From assembly GCF_013364215.1 (NCBI RefSeq), contig NZ_CP054923.1, forward strand, positions 3,286,001-3,350,000: 64,000 nt of DNA. Direction: 5' to 3'. The position numbers were made by a program, and so were the translations under genes. Origin of the DNA: Verrucosispora sp. NA02020. Its GTDB lineage: Bacteria > Actinomycetota > Actinomycetes > Mycobacteriales > Micromonosporaceae. Each line of letters begins with the position of its first letter. The first letter of the stretch is position 1. Shown here piece by piece: positions 35,919 to 43,445 of the stretch. The notes beneath the pieces were generated by a model. The model made no database searches, was not told the origin of the DNA, and worked only from the letters and a program-made list of their open reading frames with translations.

Positions 35919-35950
35919 CGGCCCGGAGCCGTCGAGCGGCTACCGGGCCG
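35919..35950. terminator. Hairpin terminator between TetR and acyl-CoA dehydrogenase
   Basis: CGGCCCGGAGCCG (35919-35931) pairs with CGGCT-A-CCGGGCCG (35937-35950), leaving a 5-nt loop and one bulged base. Confidence 0.7.
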
Positions 35951-35957
35951 TCACGAT

Positions 35958-36596
35958 TCAGCCGTTGAGCAGCTGGCGGGCCATCACGATGCGCTGCACC
36001 TGGTTGGTGCCCTCGTAGATCTGCGTGATCTTGGCGTCCCGCATCATCCGCTCGACCGGGTAGTCCCGGGTGTAGCCGTAGCCGCCGAGCAACTGCACCG
36101 CGTCGGTGGTGATCTCCATCGCGGCGTCCGAGGCGAAGCACTTCGCCGCCGCACCGAAGTACGTCAGGTCGGCGTCACCCCGCTCCGACTTGCCGGCCGC
36201 CGCGTACGTGAGCTGCCGCGCCGCCTCCAGCTTCATGCCCATGTCGGCGAGCATGAACTGCACACCCTGGAACTCGGCGATCGCCTTGCCGAACTGCTTA
36301 CGCTCGGCCACGTACCCCTTGGCGTAGTCCAGCGCACCCTGCGCGATGCCGAGCGCCTGCGCGGCGATGGTGACCCGGGTGTGGTCCAGGGTCTTCATCG
36401 CGGTGCCGAACCCGGTGCCCTCGGCGCCGATGATCCGGTCGGCCGGGATCCGGACGTTGTCCAGGTAGACCTCGCGGGTCGGCGAGCCCTTGATGCCCAA
36501 CTTCTTCTCCGGAGCACCGAAACTGACCCCCGGATCGGACTTCTCGACCACGAAGGCGGAGATGCCCCGCGACCGCGCGGTCGGGTCGGTACCGGG
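35958..36596 (-). pseudogene. Acyl-CoA dehydrogenase, C-terminal fragment (5' truncated)
   Basis: About 210 residues of a classical acyl-CoA dehydrogenase are preserved: [75 protein letters not shown], then [17 protein letters not shown] containing the catalytic Glu. The normal ~170-aa N-terminal domain is missing. The coding sequence stops making sense at about 36590, where the antisense of a hydantoinase-B gene begins. Without the N-terminal helical domain the enzyme should be inactive. Either a genomic rearrangement or an assembly join explains it. Confidence 0.85.
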
Positions 36597-36986
36597 ATGT
36601 TCTTCGAGCGGGTGGAGATTCGGACGGATTCGGGTGGTGCGGGGCGGTTCCGGGGTGGGTGTGGGTTGCGGCGGGATATTCGTTTCGTGTCGTCGGGGGA
36701 GTTTCTTTCGGTGATCAAGAAGACGCGGAGTGCGCCGTGGGCGTTGGCGGGTGGGTTGTCGCCGGAGCCGAATCAGGTGGTGGTGTTTCCGGGGACGGAT
36801 CGTGAGGCGCGGGTGAGTACGCGTCGGACTGCGGTGGTGGCGGGTGATCGGGTGTCGTTGTTGACCGCTGGTGGTGGTGGTCATGGTGATCCGGGGTTGC
36901 GGGATCCGGAGGCGGTACGCCGTGACGTGGCGGAGGGATACGTCTCCGCCGACGCCGCCCGTGAGACCTATGGAGTGATCGCATGA
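36597..36986 (+). pseudogene. Hydantoinase B/oxoprolinase (HyuB) C-terminal fragment
   Basis: About 129 residues of the C-terminal part of an N-methylhydantoinase-B-type subunit: [35 protein letters not shown] and [19 protein letters not shown]. The full subunit is over 500 aa. The 5' part is absent, replaced by the antisense acyl-CoA dehydrogenase fragment. An ATG at 36597 happens to be in frame. The stop overlaps the amidohydrolase start (ATGA), so this was the preceding gene of that operon. Codons between about 36600 and 36905 end in G or T unusually often compared with both flanks. Confidence 0.85.
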
Positions 36987-38230
36987 GCGCCGTCGAGCCG
37001 AACCTGCTGCTGGCCCACTGCACCGTGCTGGACGCGCGCGTGGTGGACGGCGTGGACCCGATCCCGGACGCCGCCGTCTGGGTACGCGGCGACCGGATCG
37101 CGGCCGTCGGCCCGTACGCCGAGGTGGCGAAGGAGGCCCGGGCCGCCGGTGCGGTCCGCGAGGTGGACCTGGACGGGGCGTACCTGACGCCCGGTCTGGC
37201 CAACATGCACACCCACTTCTCGCTGTCGCTGCCCGGTGCCGGCGGCGACGACGTGAAGACGATGGGGCCGCACGACCTGGCGTACTACATGGCCGACGGG
37301 GCCCGGCGCACGCTGCACTGCGGCGTGACCACGGTGCGCTGCGTCGCCGAGAAGGACCACGCCGACTTCGCGTTGCGCCGCGCCATCGCCGCCGGCCGGG
37401 CCCAGGGCCCCCGTATCCACACCGCCGGGCGGGCGCTGGTCTGCACCGGCGGGCACGGCCACGAGAGCAGCGACACCCTGGAGTGCGACGGACCGGTCGG
37501 CTTCCGTCGGGGCGTGCGGAGCCAGATCAAGGCCGGCGCGGACCTGATCAAGGTGATGATCTCCGGCGGCATCGCCGGGGAGCACGAGCGCATCAACACC
37601 CCGCAGTTGTTCGCCGACGAGCTGGCCGCGGTGCTGGAGACGGCCCACGCCTGGGGTCGTAAGGTGACCGCGCATGCCGGGCCCGCCGAGGTGATCGGCG
37701 CGGCGGTGGAGCTGGGACTGGACTGTGTGGAGCACGGCTACCAGCTCACCCCGCAGGTGGTGGCGCGGATGGCGGAGCAGGGCACCGCCCTGGTGCCGAC
37801 GCTGCTGGTGACCCGCTGCAAGGAGTTCTTCGACGAGCTCGGCGTACCGGAGTGGATGCAGTGCCGCTCGCTGGGGGCCGGGCCTCGGCACCTGGAGAGC
37901 TTCGCGATGGCCGTCGAGGCCGGGGTGGAGGTGCTGCTCGGCAGCGACATGCCGCCGTTCTGGCACTTCGAGGGCACCAACGCCACGGTCCGGGAGCTGG
38001 AGTACATGGCCGAGCGGATCGGCCCGGCGCGGGCGTTGCACGCCGGCACCCGGGGCCCGGTGCGTTGGCTGGGCGTCGAGGAGGACCGGGGCACGGTCGA
38101 GGTCGGCAAGCTGGCCGACCTGATCGCGATGGACGAGGACCCGCTCGCCGCCACCTCGGCGTTCCGGGGTGTGCGCTGGGTGATGAAGGGCGGGCGGATC
38201 GCCCGGGACGACCGGACGGAGACGACATGA
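36983..38230 (+). CDS. Amidohydrolase (imidazolonepropionase-like)
   Basis: A 415-aa metallo-dependent amidohydrolase. The metal ligands are visible: MHTHF (HxH), Lys in [10 protein letters not shown], His in TAHAG, His in EHGYQ and Asp in LLGSDMPP. The final strand-rich domain ends [20 protein letters not shown], typical of cyclic-amide hydrolases and prolidase-like enzymes. It probably opens a cyclic amide, imide or lactam, which agrees with the adjacent hydantoinase remnant (inference). It heads six genes joined by ATGA/TGATG overlaps or short gaps. Confidence 0.9.
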   Translation: MSAVEPNLLLAHCTVLDARVVDGVDPIPDAAVWVRGDRIAAVGPYAEVAKEARAAGAVREVDLDGAYLTPGLANMHTHFSLSLPGAGGDDVKTMGPHDLAYYMADGARRTLHCGVTTVRCVAEKDHADFALRRAIAAGRAQGPRIHTAGRALVCTGGHGHESSDTLECDGPVGFRRGVRSQIKAGADLIKVMISGGIAGEHERINTPQLFADELAAVLETAHAWGRKVTAHAGPAEVIGAAVELGLDCVEHGYQLTPQVVARMAEQGTALVPTLLVTRCKEFFDELGVPEWMQCRSLGAGPRHLESFAMAVEAGVEVLLGSDMPPFWHFEGTNATVRELEYMAERIGPARALHAGTRGPVRWLGVEEDRGTVEVGKLADLIAMDEDPLAATSAFRGVRWVMKGGRIARDDRTETT

Positions 38231-38640
38231 CGATCGTGGCAACCGACGCGGCACACATCGCCGCGCTCATCGACGACCTGTACGCGGCCTTCCTCGCCGG
38301 GGACCGCGACCGCTTCGACGGGCACCTGCACGCCGACGTGACCACCTGGGAGACCCACCTGCCCGGGCCGTTGCGGACCCGGGCGGAGCTGGACGCCTAC
38401 CGCGACCAGCGCGATGCCGCCGGTCAGCGCCCGCAGTTGGCGGTGCTCGCGGCGCAGGACAAGCGCATCGACGTGTGGGGCGACGTGGGCCTGGCCCGCT
38501 ACCTGCTGATCGCGCGGGCCGACGCCGAGCAGCCGCCGTCGTCCGCCCGCGTCACCGACGTGCTGCGCCGCGTCGACGGCCGGTGGCAGATCGTGCACCA
38601 CCACGCCGAGTCGCTCAGCGAGCCGGTGGCGGCGCGATGA
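38227..38640 (+). CDS. SnoaL/DUF4440-like protein
   Basis: A 137-aa NTF2-like cone: IDDLYAAFLAGDRDRFDGHLHADVTTW at the N terminus and VTDVLRRVDGRWQIVHHHAE at the C terminus are typical DUF4440 blocks. Such proteins act as small isomerases, hydrolases or binding proteins. It overlaps its neighbours by 4 nt on both sides; function in the pathway unknown. Confidence 0.85.
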   Translation: MTIVATDAAHIAALIDDLYAAFLAGDRDRFDGHLHADVTTWETHLPGPLRTRAELDAYRDQRDAAGQRPQLAVLAAQDKRIDVWGDVGLARYLLIARADAEQPPSSARVTDVLRRVDGRWQIVHHHAESLSEPVAAR

Positions 38641-39641
38641 TCCGGCGGCTGGTCGCCTACGACACCGGTGAACCCGGCCGGGTGCTGTCGGTCGCCGAGC
38701 GGCCCGACGACCCCGCGCCCGGCCCCGGTGAGGTCCAGCTCGCGGTCCGCACCGTGGGGCTGAACTATCTCGACGTCTCGCTCTGCCGGGGCGAGTACCC
38801 GGTGCGGCCGGAGCCCCCGATGACCCCGGGCGTCGAGGCGGCCGGTCGCGTGGTGGCGGCCGGTGCCGGTGCCGAGCACCTGCTGGACCAGGAGGTCATC
38901 GCCTGCCCGGCGCTGCCGCGCGGCGCCCTCGGCGACACCGTGACGGTGGACGCGACCGTGGTCGTGCCCCGTCCCTCCTCCGTGGACCCGACGGTGGCGG
39001 CGGCCCTGCCGGTCACCTACCAGACCGCCTGGTTCGCCCTGGAACGCGCCGGGGTCACCGCCGGGCAGACGGTGCTGGTGCACGCCGGTGCCGGTGGGGT
39101 CGGCATCGCGGTCACCCAACTCGCCGTCGCGCGGGGCGCGCGGGTCGTGGCGACCGCCGGTGGTCCGGCGAAGACCGAGGTCTGCCGGGCCCAGGGGGCC
39201 TCCGTGGCGATCGACTACACCGGCGAGGACTTCGTGGCGGCGGTCCGGGCGGCCACCGACGGGCAGGGTGTGGACGTGGTCGTCGACCCGGTCGGCGGTG
39301 ACCTGCTCGCCCGGTCGCTGGACTGCCTCGCGTTCGAGGGTCGCCTGGTCAGCGTCGGCGCCGCCGGTGGCCCACCACCGCCGGTCGACCCGGCCCGGCT
39401 GATCGCGGCGAACGCCGACCTGATCGGGCTCTCCTGGGGCTCGCAGTACCCGTGGCGTCGTCCCGAGGCGGTCGCCGCCGCCTACCGGGCGCTGTTCGAC
39501 CTCTGTGACTCCGGCGCGGTCCGGCCCCCGGTCAGCCGGGTGGTGTCGCTGGCGCAGACCCCGGTGGCCCTGGACGACCTGGCCGCCCGACGGACCACCG
39601 GCAAGATCATCGTACGACTCGACGAGGAGGAGCGAGGATGA
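38637..39641 (+). CDS. NADPH:quinone oxidoreductase (MDR/zinc-independent alcohol dehydrogenase family)
   Basis: A 334-aa medium-chain reductase. The GroES-like domain comes first (MTPGVEAAGRVVAAGAGAEHL), then the Rossmann domain with VLVHAGAGGVGIAVTQLAVARGARV and VDPVGGDLLARSLDCLAFEGRLVSVG. Zn-ligand cysteines of alcohol dehydrogenases are absent. It probably reduces an enoyl or quinoid intermediate. ATGA overlap on both sides. Confidence 0.9.
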   Translation: MIRRLVAYDTGEPGRVLSVAERPDDPAPGPGEVQLAVRTVGLNYLDVSLCRGEYPVRPEPPMTPGVEAAGRVVAAGAGAEHLLDQEVIACPALPRGALGDTVTVDATVVVPRPSSVDPTVAAALPVTYQTAWFALERAGVTAGQTVLVHAGAGGVGIAVTQLAVARGARVVATAGGPAKTEVCRAQGASVAIDYTGEDFVAAVRAATDGQGVDVVVDPVGGDLLARSLDCLAFEGRLVSVGAAGGPPPPVDPARLIAANADLIGLSWGSQYPWRRPEAVAAAYRALFDLCDSGAVRPPVSRVVSLAQTPVALDDLAARRTTGKIIVRLDEEERG

Positions 39642-39967
39642 CCGACAGCCCGGACGGCGACATGGAGATCTACGACCTGAAGGTGACCGTGGACCGCATC
39701 GAGGGGCGCTCGGTCTGCGGCATGGCCGTCGGCGACTCCTTCGACCTGGTCAACAGCGCCCACCTGAAGCTGCCCGACGGCAAGCACTTCTGCGTCTACG
39801 CCCTCGCCGCCGTGCTGCCCTTCCTCGCCGCCAAGCAGCGGGACCTGGCCGCCGGGGACTGGCTCGACCAGGACTCGCTCTTCGCCTGCCCGGACCCGGA
39901 GGAGCGGCTGATCATGAAGGTGGAACGCACCTGCCGACGCCGGATGAACTCGGCGGACCTCACCTGA
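39638..39967 (+). CDS. TIGR04076-like small protein
   Basis: A 109-aa protein: LKVTVDRIEGRSVCGMAVGDSFDL, FCVYALAAVLPFLAAKQ and ACPDPEERLIMKVER resemble the TIGR04076 family, whose function is unknown. Three Cys (SVCG, HFCVYA, FACPDP) could bind a metal or cluster. It lies between a quinone oxidoreductase and a luciferase-like enzyme with overlapping codons, which suggests a role in the same catabolic oxidation. Confidence 0.75.
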   Translation: MTDSPDGDMEIYDLKVTVDRIEGRSVCGMAVGDSFDLVNSAHLKLPDGKHFCVYALAAVLPFLAAKQRDLAAGDWLDQDSLFACPDPEERLIMKVERTCRRRMNSADLT

Positions 39968-40965
39968 TGACGGTCGAGATCGGACTCGGTCTGCAGAGCG
40001 ACAAGCCGGCCGGCGCGTACGCCCGGCTGGCCCGTGCCGCCGAGTCGCACGGATTCGACGTGCTGACCGTCTTCGGCGACCTGATGTACCAGCCGCCGAT
40101 CTTCCCGCTGCTGGAGATGGCCCAGGCCACCAGCCGGGTACGCCTCGGCCCGGCCTGCCTCAACCCGTACAGCCTGGCGCCGTACGAGATCGCCGGTCAG
40201 CTCGCCGCGCTCGACCTGGCCTCGGCCGGACGGGCCTACCTGGGGTTGGCGCGCGGCACCTGGCTCGGCGCGGTCGGACTGCCCCAACCGAAGCCGCTGG
40301 CCACCATCGAGGAGGCGGCGGCGGTCGTCTACCGCCTGCTGCGCGGCGACCGGGACGGGTACCGGGGGCAGGTCTTCACGCTGGCCCCGGAGACCGCGCT
40401 GCGCTACGCCGTGCAGCGCCCCGATCCGCCGTTGCTGATCGGGGCGTGGGGACCGAAGGGCGCGGCCCTGGCCGGCCGGATCGCCGACGAGATCAAGGTG
40501 GGCGGCAGCGCGAACCCCGACATGGTGCCGGTCGTCCGGGACCGGCTCCGGGTCGGTGCTCTCGCCGCCGGACGCGACGTGGACGAGGTCGGCATCGTCC
40601 TCGGTGCCGTGACGGTGGTCGACACCGACGGCGAGGCGGCGCGCGCCAAGGCCCGGACCGAGGTCGCCATGTACCTCGCGGTGGTCGCCGACCTGGACCC
40701 GACGGTCACCCTGCCGGACGGCCTGGTGGCGCGCGTCGGGGAACTGGTCGACGCGGGAGAGCACGACGCCGCCGGTCGGCTGATCCCGGACGAGGTGCTC
40801 GACCGTTTCGCCTTCTCCGGCACCCCCGAGCAGGTCGCCGCCCAGGCCCAGCAGCTCATCGACGCCGGGGTCCGGCGGGTGGAGTTCGGCACCCCGCACG
40901 GGCTGACCGACGACCGGGGCGTCGACCTGCTCGGCACCGCCGTCCTGCCCCTGCTGCGTCGCTGA
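39967..40965 (+). CDS. Luciferase-like (F420/FMN) oxidoreductase
   Basis: A 332-aa LLM-family barrel: EIGLGLQSDKPAGAYARLARAAE, RVRLGPACLNPYSLAPYEIAGQLA, LGLARGTWLGAVGL, PLLIGAWGPKGAALAGRIADEIKVGG. The last two blocks resemble F420-dependent methylenetetrahydromethanopterin-reductase-like members, so F420 is as likely as FMN. TGATG junction with the previous gene. Confidence 0.88.
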   Translation: MTVEIGLGLQSDKPAGAYARLARAAESHGFDVLTVFGDLMYQPPIFPLLEMAQATSRVRLGPACLNPYSLAPYEIAGQLAALDLASAGRAYLGLARGTWLGAVGLPQPKPLATIEEAAAVVYRLLRGDRDGYRGQVFTLAPETALRYAVQRPDPPLLIGAWGPKGAALAGRIADEIKVGGSANPDMVPVVRDRLRVGALAAGRDVDEVGIVLGAVTVVDTDGEAARAKARTEVAMYLAVVADLDPTVTLPDGLVARVGELVDAGEHDAAGRLIPDEVLDRFAFSGTPEQVAAQAQQLIDAGVRRVEFGTPHGLTDDRGVDLLGTAVLPLLRR

Positions 40966-40976
40966 AGGAGAGCCCC

Positions 40977-42071
40977 ATGGACGTCACCGTGCTGGTCGGC
41001 CCGGACCTCGTCGCCGACCTCGCCCTGCTGGAGTCGCTCACCACGGCCACCGCCGCCGACCTCGGCGGCACCGGTCGTCTGGTGGCCGTCGACTCGGCCG
41101 CCGCGCTGGAATCGGCGCTGGCGGCGACCGCCGCGCCGGTGGTGGTGCTGCCCGGTCCGACGGCGTCCGCGCGGGCCCTGATGAGCGGGGCCGCACCGCA
41201 CGTCGTCTGGTACGACCTCACCGTGGCCACGGCCGTCGCCGGTGCCCGCCACCTCTCCGGCCGGGGCGTGTGGGGTCTGGCCTGGGCGATCCGCCACGCG
41301 GTGCACCAGCACCGGTCCCCGGCGGTACGCGTCGCCTACGGCGCGCACGCCGACCAGTGGGGTGAGCTGCGACTGCCCACGGCGGACACGGCACGTCCGG
41401 TGCCGGTCGCGGTGCTGCTGCACGGCGGCTTCTGGCGGTCGTACTGGGGAGCCGACCTGATGGACGCGCTCGCCGTGGACCTGGCCGCACGCGGCTACGC
41501 GGCGTGGAACGTGGAGTACCGGCGGCCGGACCGGCACGGCTGGGACGCCACCACCGCCGACGTGGCGGCGTCGCTGGCGGTGCTGCCCGACGTGGCCGAC
41601 GCCGGTGTGCTGGACCTGGACCGGATCGTCGTGTTCGGGCACTCGGCCGGTGGGCAACTGGCCCTGCGGGCGGCGGCGGACCTGGCGGTTGACCTCGCCC
41701 AGGGGCCACGGGTCACTCTGGCGGTGTCGCTGGCCGGTGTGCTGGACCTGGCCGAGGCCGACGGCCGGCAGCTCGGTGACGGCGCGGTCAGCGCCGCCCT
41801 CGGCGGCACCCCGACGACCGTCCCGCAGCGGTACGCGGCCGGCGACCCGATGGCGCGACTGCCGATCGGGGTGTCCACGCTGCTGGTGCAGGGGGCCGGC
41901 GACAGCCCGGACCTGGTCGACATCAACCGCCGGTACGCGGTGGCGGCTCGCGCGGCCGGTGACGAGCTGACCCATCTCGAACTGCCCGGCGACCACTTCG
42001 ACGTGATCGGTCCCGGCTCGCCGATCTGGCAGGCCACCATGGATGAGGTGGGGCGCTGCCTCGGGCGGTGA
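40977..42071 (+). CDS. Fusion: dehydroquinase-II-like domain plus alpha/beta hydrolase
   Basis: 364 aa. Residues about 1-115 resemble the flavodoxin-like type II dehydroquinase fold (PHVVWYDLTVATAVAGARH, GRGVWGLAWAIRHAV); the classic catalytic Tyr/His residues are not obvious. From about 120 a kynurenine-formamidase-like hydrolase follows: oxyanion motif HGGFWRSYW, nucleophile GHSAGGQ, late GDHFD with the catalytic His. RBS AAGGAG precedes ATG 40977. It likely hydrolyses an ester or amide in the final steps of the operon's catabolic route (inference). Confidence 0.75.
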   Translation: MDVTVLVGPDLVADLALLESLTTATAADLGGTGRLVAVDSAAALESALAATAAPVVVLPGPTASARALMSGAAPHVVWYDLTVATAVAGARHLSGRGVWGLAWAIRHAVHQHRSPAVRVAYGAHADQWGELRLPTADTARPVPVAVLLHGGFWRSYWGADLMDALAVDLAARGYAAWNVEYRRPDRHGWDATTADVAASLAVLPDVADAGVLDLDRIVVFGHSAGGQLALRAAADLAVDLAQGPRVTLAVSLAGVLDLAEADGRQLGDGAVSAALGGTPTTVPQRYAAGDPMARLPIGVSTLLVQGAGDSPDLVDINRRYAVAARAAGDELTHLELPGDHFDVIGPGSPIWQATMDEVGRCLGR

Positions 42072-42088
42072 GCCCGCCCGGAGTTGCC

Positions 42089-42115
42089 GGCTTGTTTCAT
42101 CACAGTGAACAAGCC
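42089..42115. terminator. Hairpin between convergent genes
   Basis: Arms GGCTTGTT (42089-42096) and AACAAGCC (42108-42115) form a perfect 8-bp stem that can extend with TCA/TGA inside the loop. Confidence 0.6.
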
Positions 42116-42125
42116 GAGGCTGTCG

Positions 42126-42770
42126 TCAGAACAGTCGGGGTGTGACGACCGAGACCACGGTGGTCACCGCGTCGGTGTCGTTGTACATCGTGTGCGGCAC
42201 CGTGGAGCGCAGGTGCACGCTGTCTCCTGGGTGCAGCCGGTGCTCGACGCCGTTGACCTCGTAGAGCAGCTCGCCGGAGATGACGTAGGCGAACTCCTCG
42301 CCCGCGTGCCCGTACGCGTTCTCGCGCCGACCGCCGGGGGCGATGTGCACCAGCATCGGTTCGAGCAGCAGGTCCGGCCCGCGTTCGGAGAGCATCCGAT
42401 AGGTCTGCTGACCGGAGACGTACTGCGTGGCGGTGGTCTCCGCCCTGGTCAGCGAGAAATGGTGGGGCAGCGTGGTGACGGTGCCCCCGACCGGCGCGGT
42501 GCTGGCGTCGAAGAAGTCGCCCACCGTCCGGTCCAGCGCCTTGGCCACGCTGCCGAGCGCGGTCAGCCCGATCGACGAGATGCCGCGCTCGACCTGGGAA
42601 AGGAAGCCGATCGACAGCCCGGAGCGGGATGCGAGGCCGCGCAGGGTCAGCCCGCGCTCCTTGCGGTACTGGCGGATCCGGGCTCCGACCAGGTCGGCCG
42701 GGGTGTGGCCGTTGCTCCCGCCGTCGGGGCGGGCCTGCTCCGGGACCGGATGACTGCCCGTGGACCGCAT
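42126..42770 (-). CDS. XRE-family regulator with C-terminal cupin sensor
   Basis: A 214-aa protein. HTH: VGARIRQYRKERGLTLRGLA then LSIGFLSQVERGISSIGLTAL. C-terminal cupin (about 135-212): HAGEEFAYVISGELLYEVNG and HPGDSVHLRSTVPHTMYN, with His and Glu residues suited to metal or ligand binding. AGGAGGTCC precedes ATG 42770. Last gene of the minus-strand ligase/transport operon; a palindrome lies in its upstream gap, so it may also be expressed and autoregulated separately. Confidence 0.9.
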   Translation of the reverse strand: MRSTGSHPVPEQARPDGGSNGHTPADLVGARIRQYRKERGLTLRGLASRSGLSIGFLSQVERGISSIGLTALGSVAKALDRTVGDFFDASTAPVGGTVTTLPHHFSLTRAETTATQYVSGQQTYRMLSERGPDLLLEPMLVHIAPGGRRENAYGHAGEEFAYVISGELLYEVNGVEHRLHPGDSVHLRSTVPHTMYNDTDAVTTVVSVVTPRLF

Positions 42771-42813
42771 GGGGACCTCCTGTCGCGCTGGCCGGAACCC
42801 GTCCGACCCCCGT

Positions 42814-42830
42814 GTTCGATGCTATCGAAC
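42814..42830. promoter_or_regulatory. Palindromic operator upstream of XRE-cupin gene
   Basis: GTTCGAT GCT ATCGAAC is a perfect 7-3-7 inverted repeat 44 nt upstream of the XRE-cupin ATG. It overlaps the stop codon of the GNAT gene. It is a good candidate autoregulatory site. Confidence 0.6.
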
Positions 42831-43445
42831 GGAGGTGGCCCTTGGGGAAGCCCCCGACCGTGCCGAATCGGCGGCGATCCGGTCCCCGTGCACCGGTCTG
42901 CGGCCGGGGAGCGGGATCTCGAAGTGGACGGTGGGGGCGGCGTGTGGATCACCGTCGCGCGGGTCGTGCACCAGGTCGGCCACCCCGCGCCAGAACGCCT
43001 CCGCGCCGGGCACCCGGGTGTCGGTGTGCAGGTAGACCACCCGGTAGTCGGGTTGATCGGCGGCGAACGCGACGGCTCGCCGCACGAGGGCGCGGGCGAG
43101 CCCGTTGCGCCGGTGCTCCGGACGGACGTACACCCGGAAGAGTTGGGCCGTGCTCGCTGCCGGGTAGCGCTCCGCCAGCCAGCGCGGATGCGGCGGGCTG
43201 TTCGGCGCGGCGGCACGGACGGCGGTGGTGGCGACCACCTCGTCACCCTTGGTGGCGACGAACAGGGCGTGCCGCGCCGGGCGCAGGTAGGTGCCGGCCA
43301 GGTCGACGACGTCGGCGTGCCAACGAGGCTGGTAGCCGTACCCGAAGACCTGGTAGAAGGTGTCCAGCATGACGCTGCGGGCGCCGTCGAGGTGTTGCGG
43401 CCCGGCGGTGCGCAGGTCGTACGGTCCGGTCGTCTCGTCGGTCAT
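42822..43445 (-). CDS. GNAT acetyltransferase in the ligase/transport operon
   Basis: A 207-aa GNAT. Motif A reads LFRVYVRPEHRRNGLARALVRRA, including the RRNGLA acetyl-CoA pyrophosphate loop; motif B is around VYLHTDTRVPGAEAFWRGV. The start overlaps the ABC ATPase stop (ATGA). In this setting it could modify the compound made by the upstream ligase, either as a maturation step or inactivation after import (inference). Confidence 0.85.
   Translation of the reverse strand: MTDETTGPYDLRTAGPQHLDGARSVMLDTFYQVFGYGYQPRWHADVVDLAGTYLRPARHALFVATKGDEVVATTAVRAAAPNSPPHPRWLAERYPAASTAQLFRVYVRPEHRRNGLARALVRRAVAFAADQPDYRVVYLHTDTRVPGAEAFWRGVADLVHDPRDGDPHAAPTVHFEIPLPGRRPVHGDRIAADSARSGASPRATSVR

Noticed and set aside
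36588..36593. GGTACC at the breakpoint as proof of a cloning artefact
   Set aside because: A 6-bp site can occur by chance at this GC; only read data can decide.
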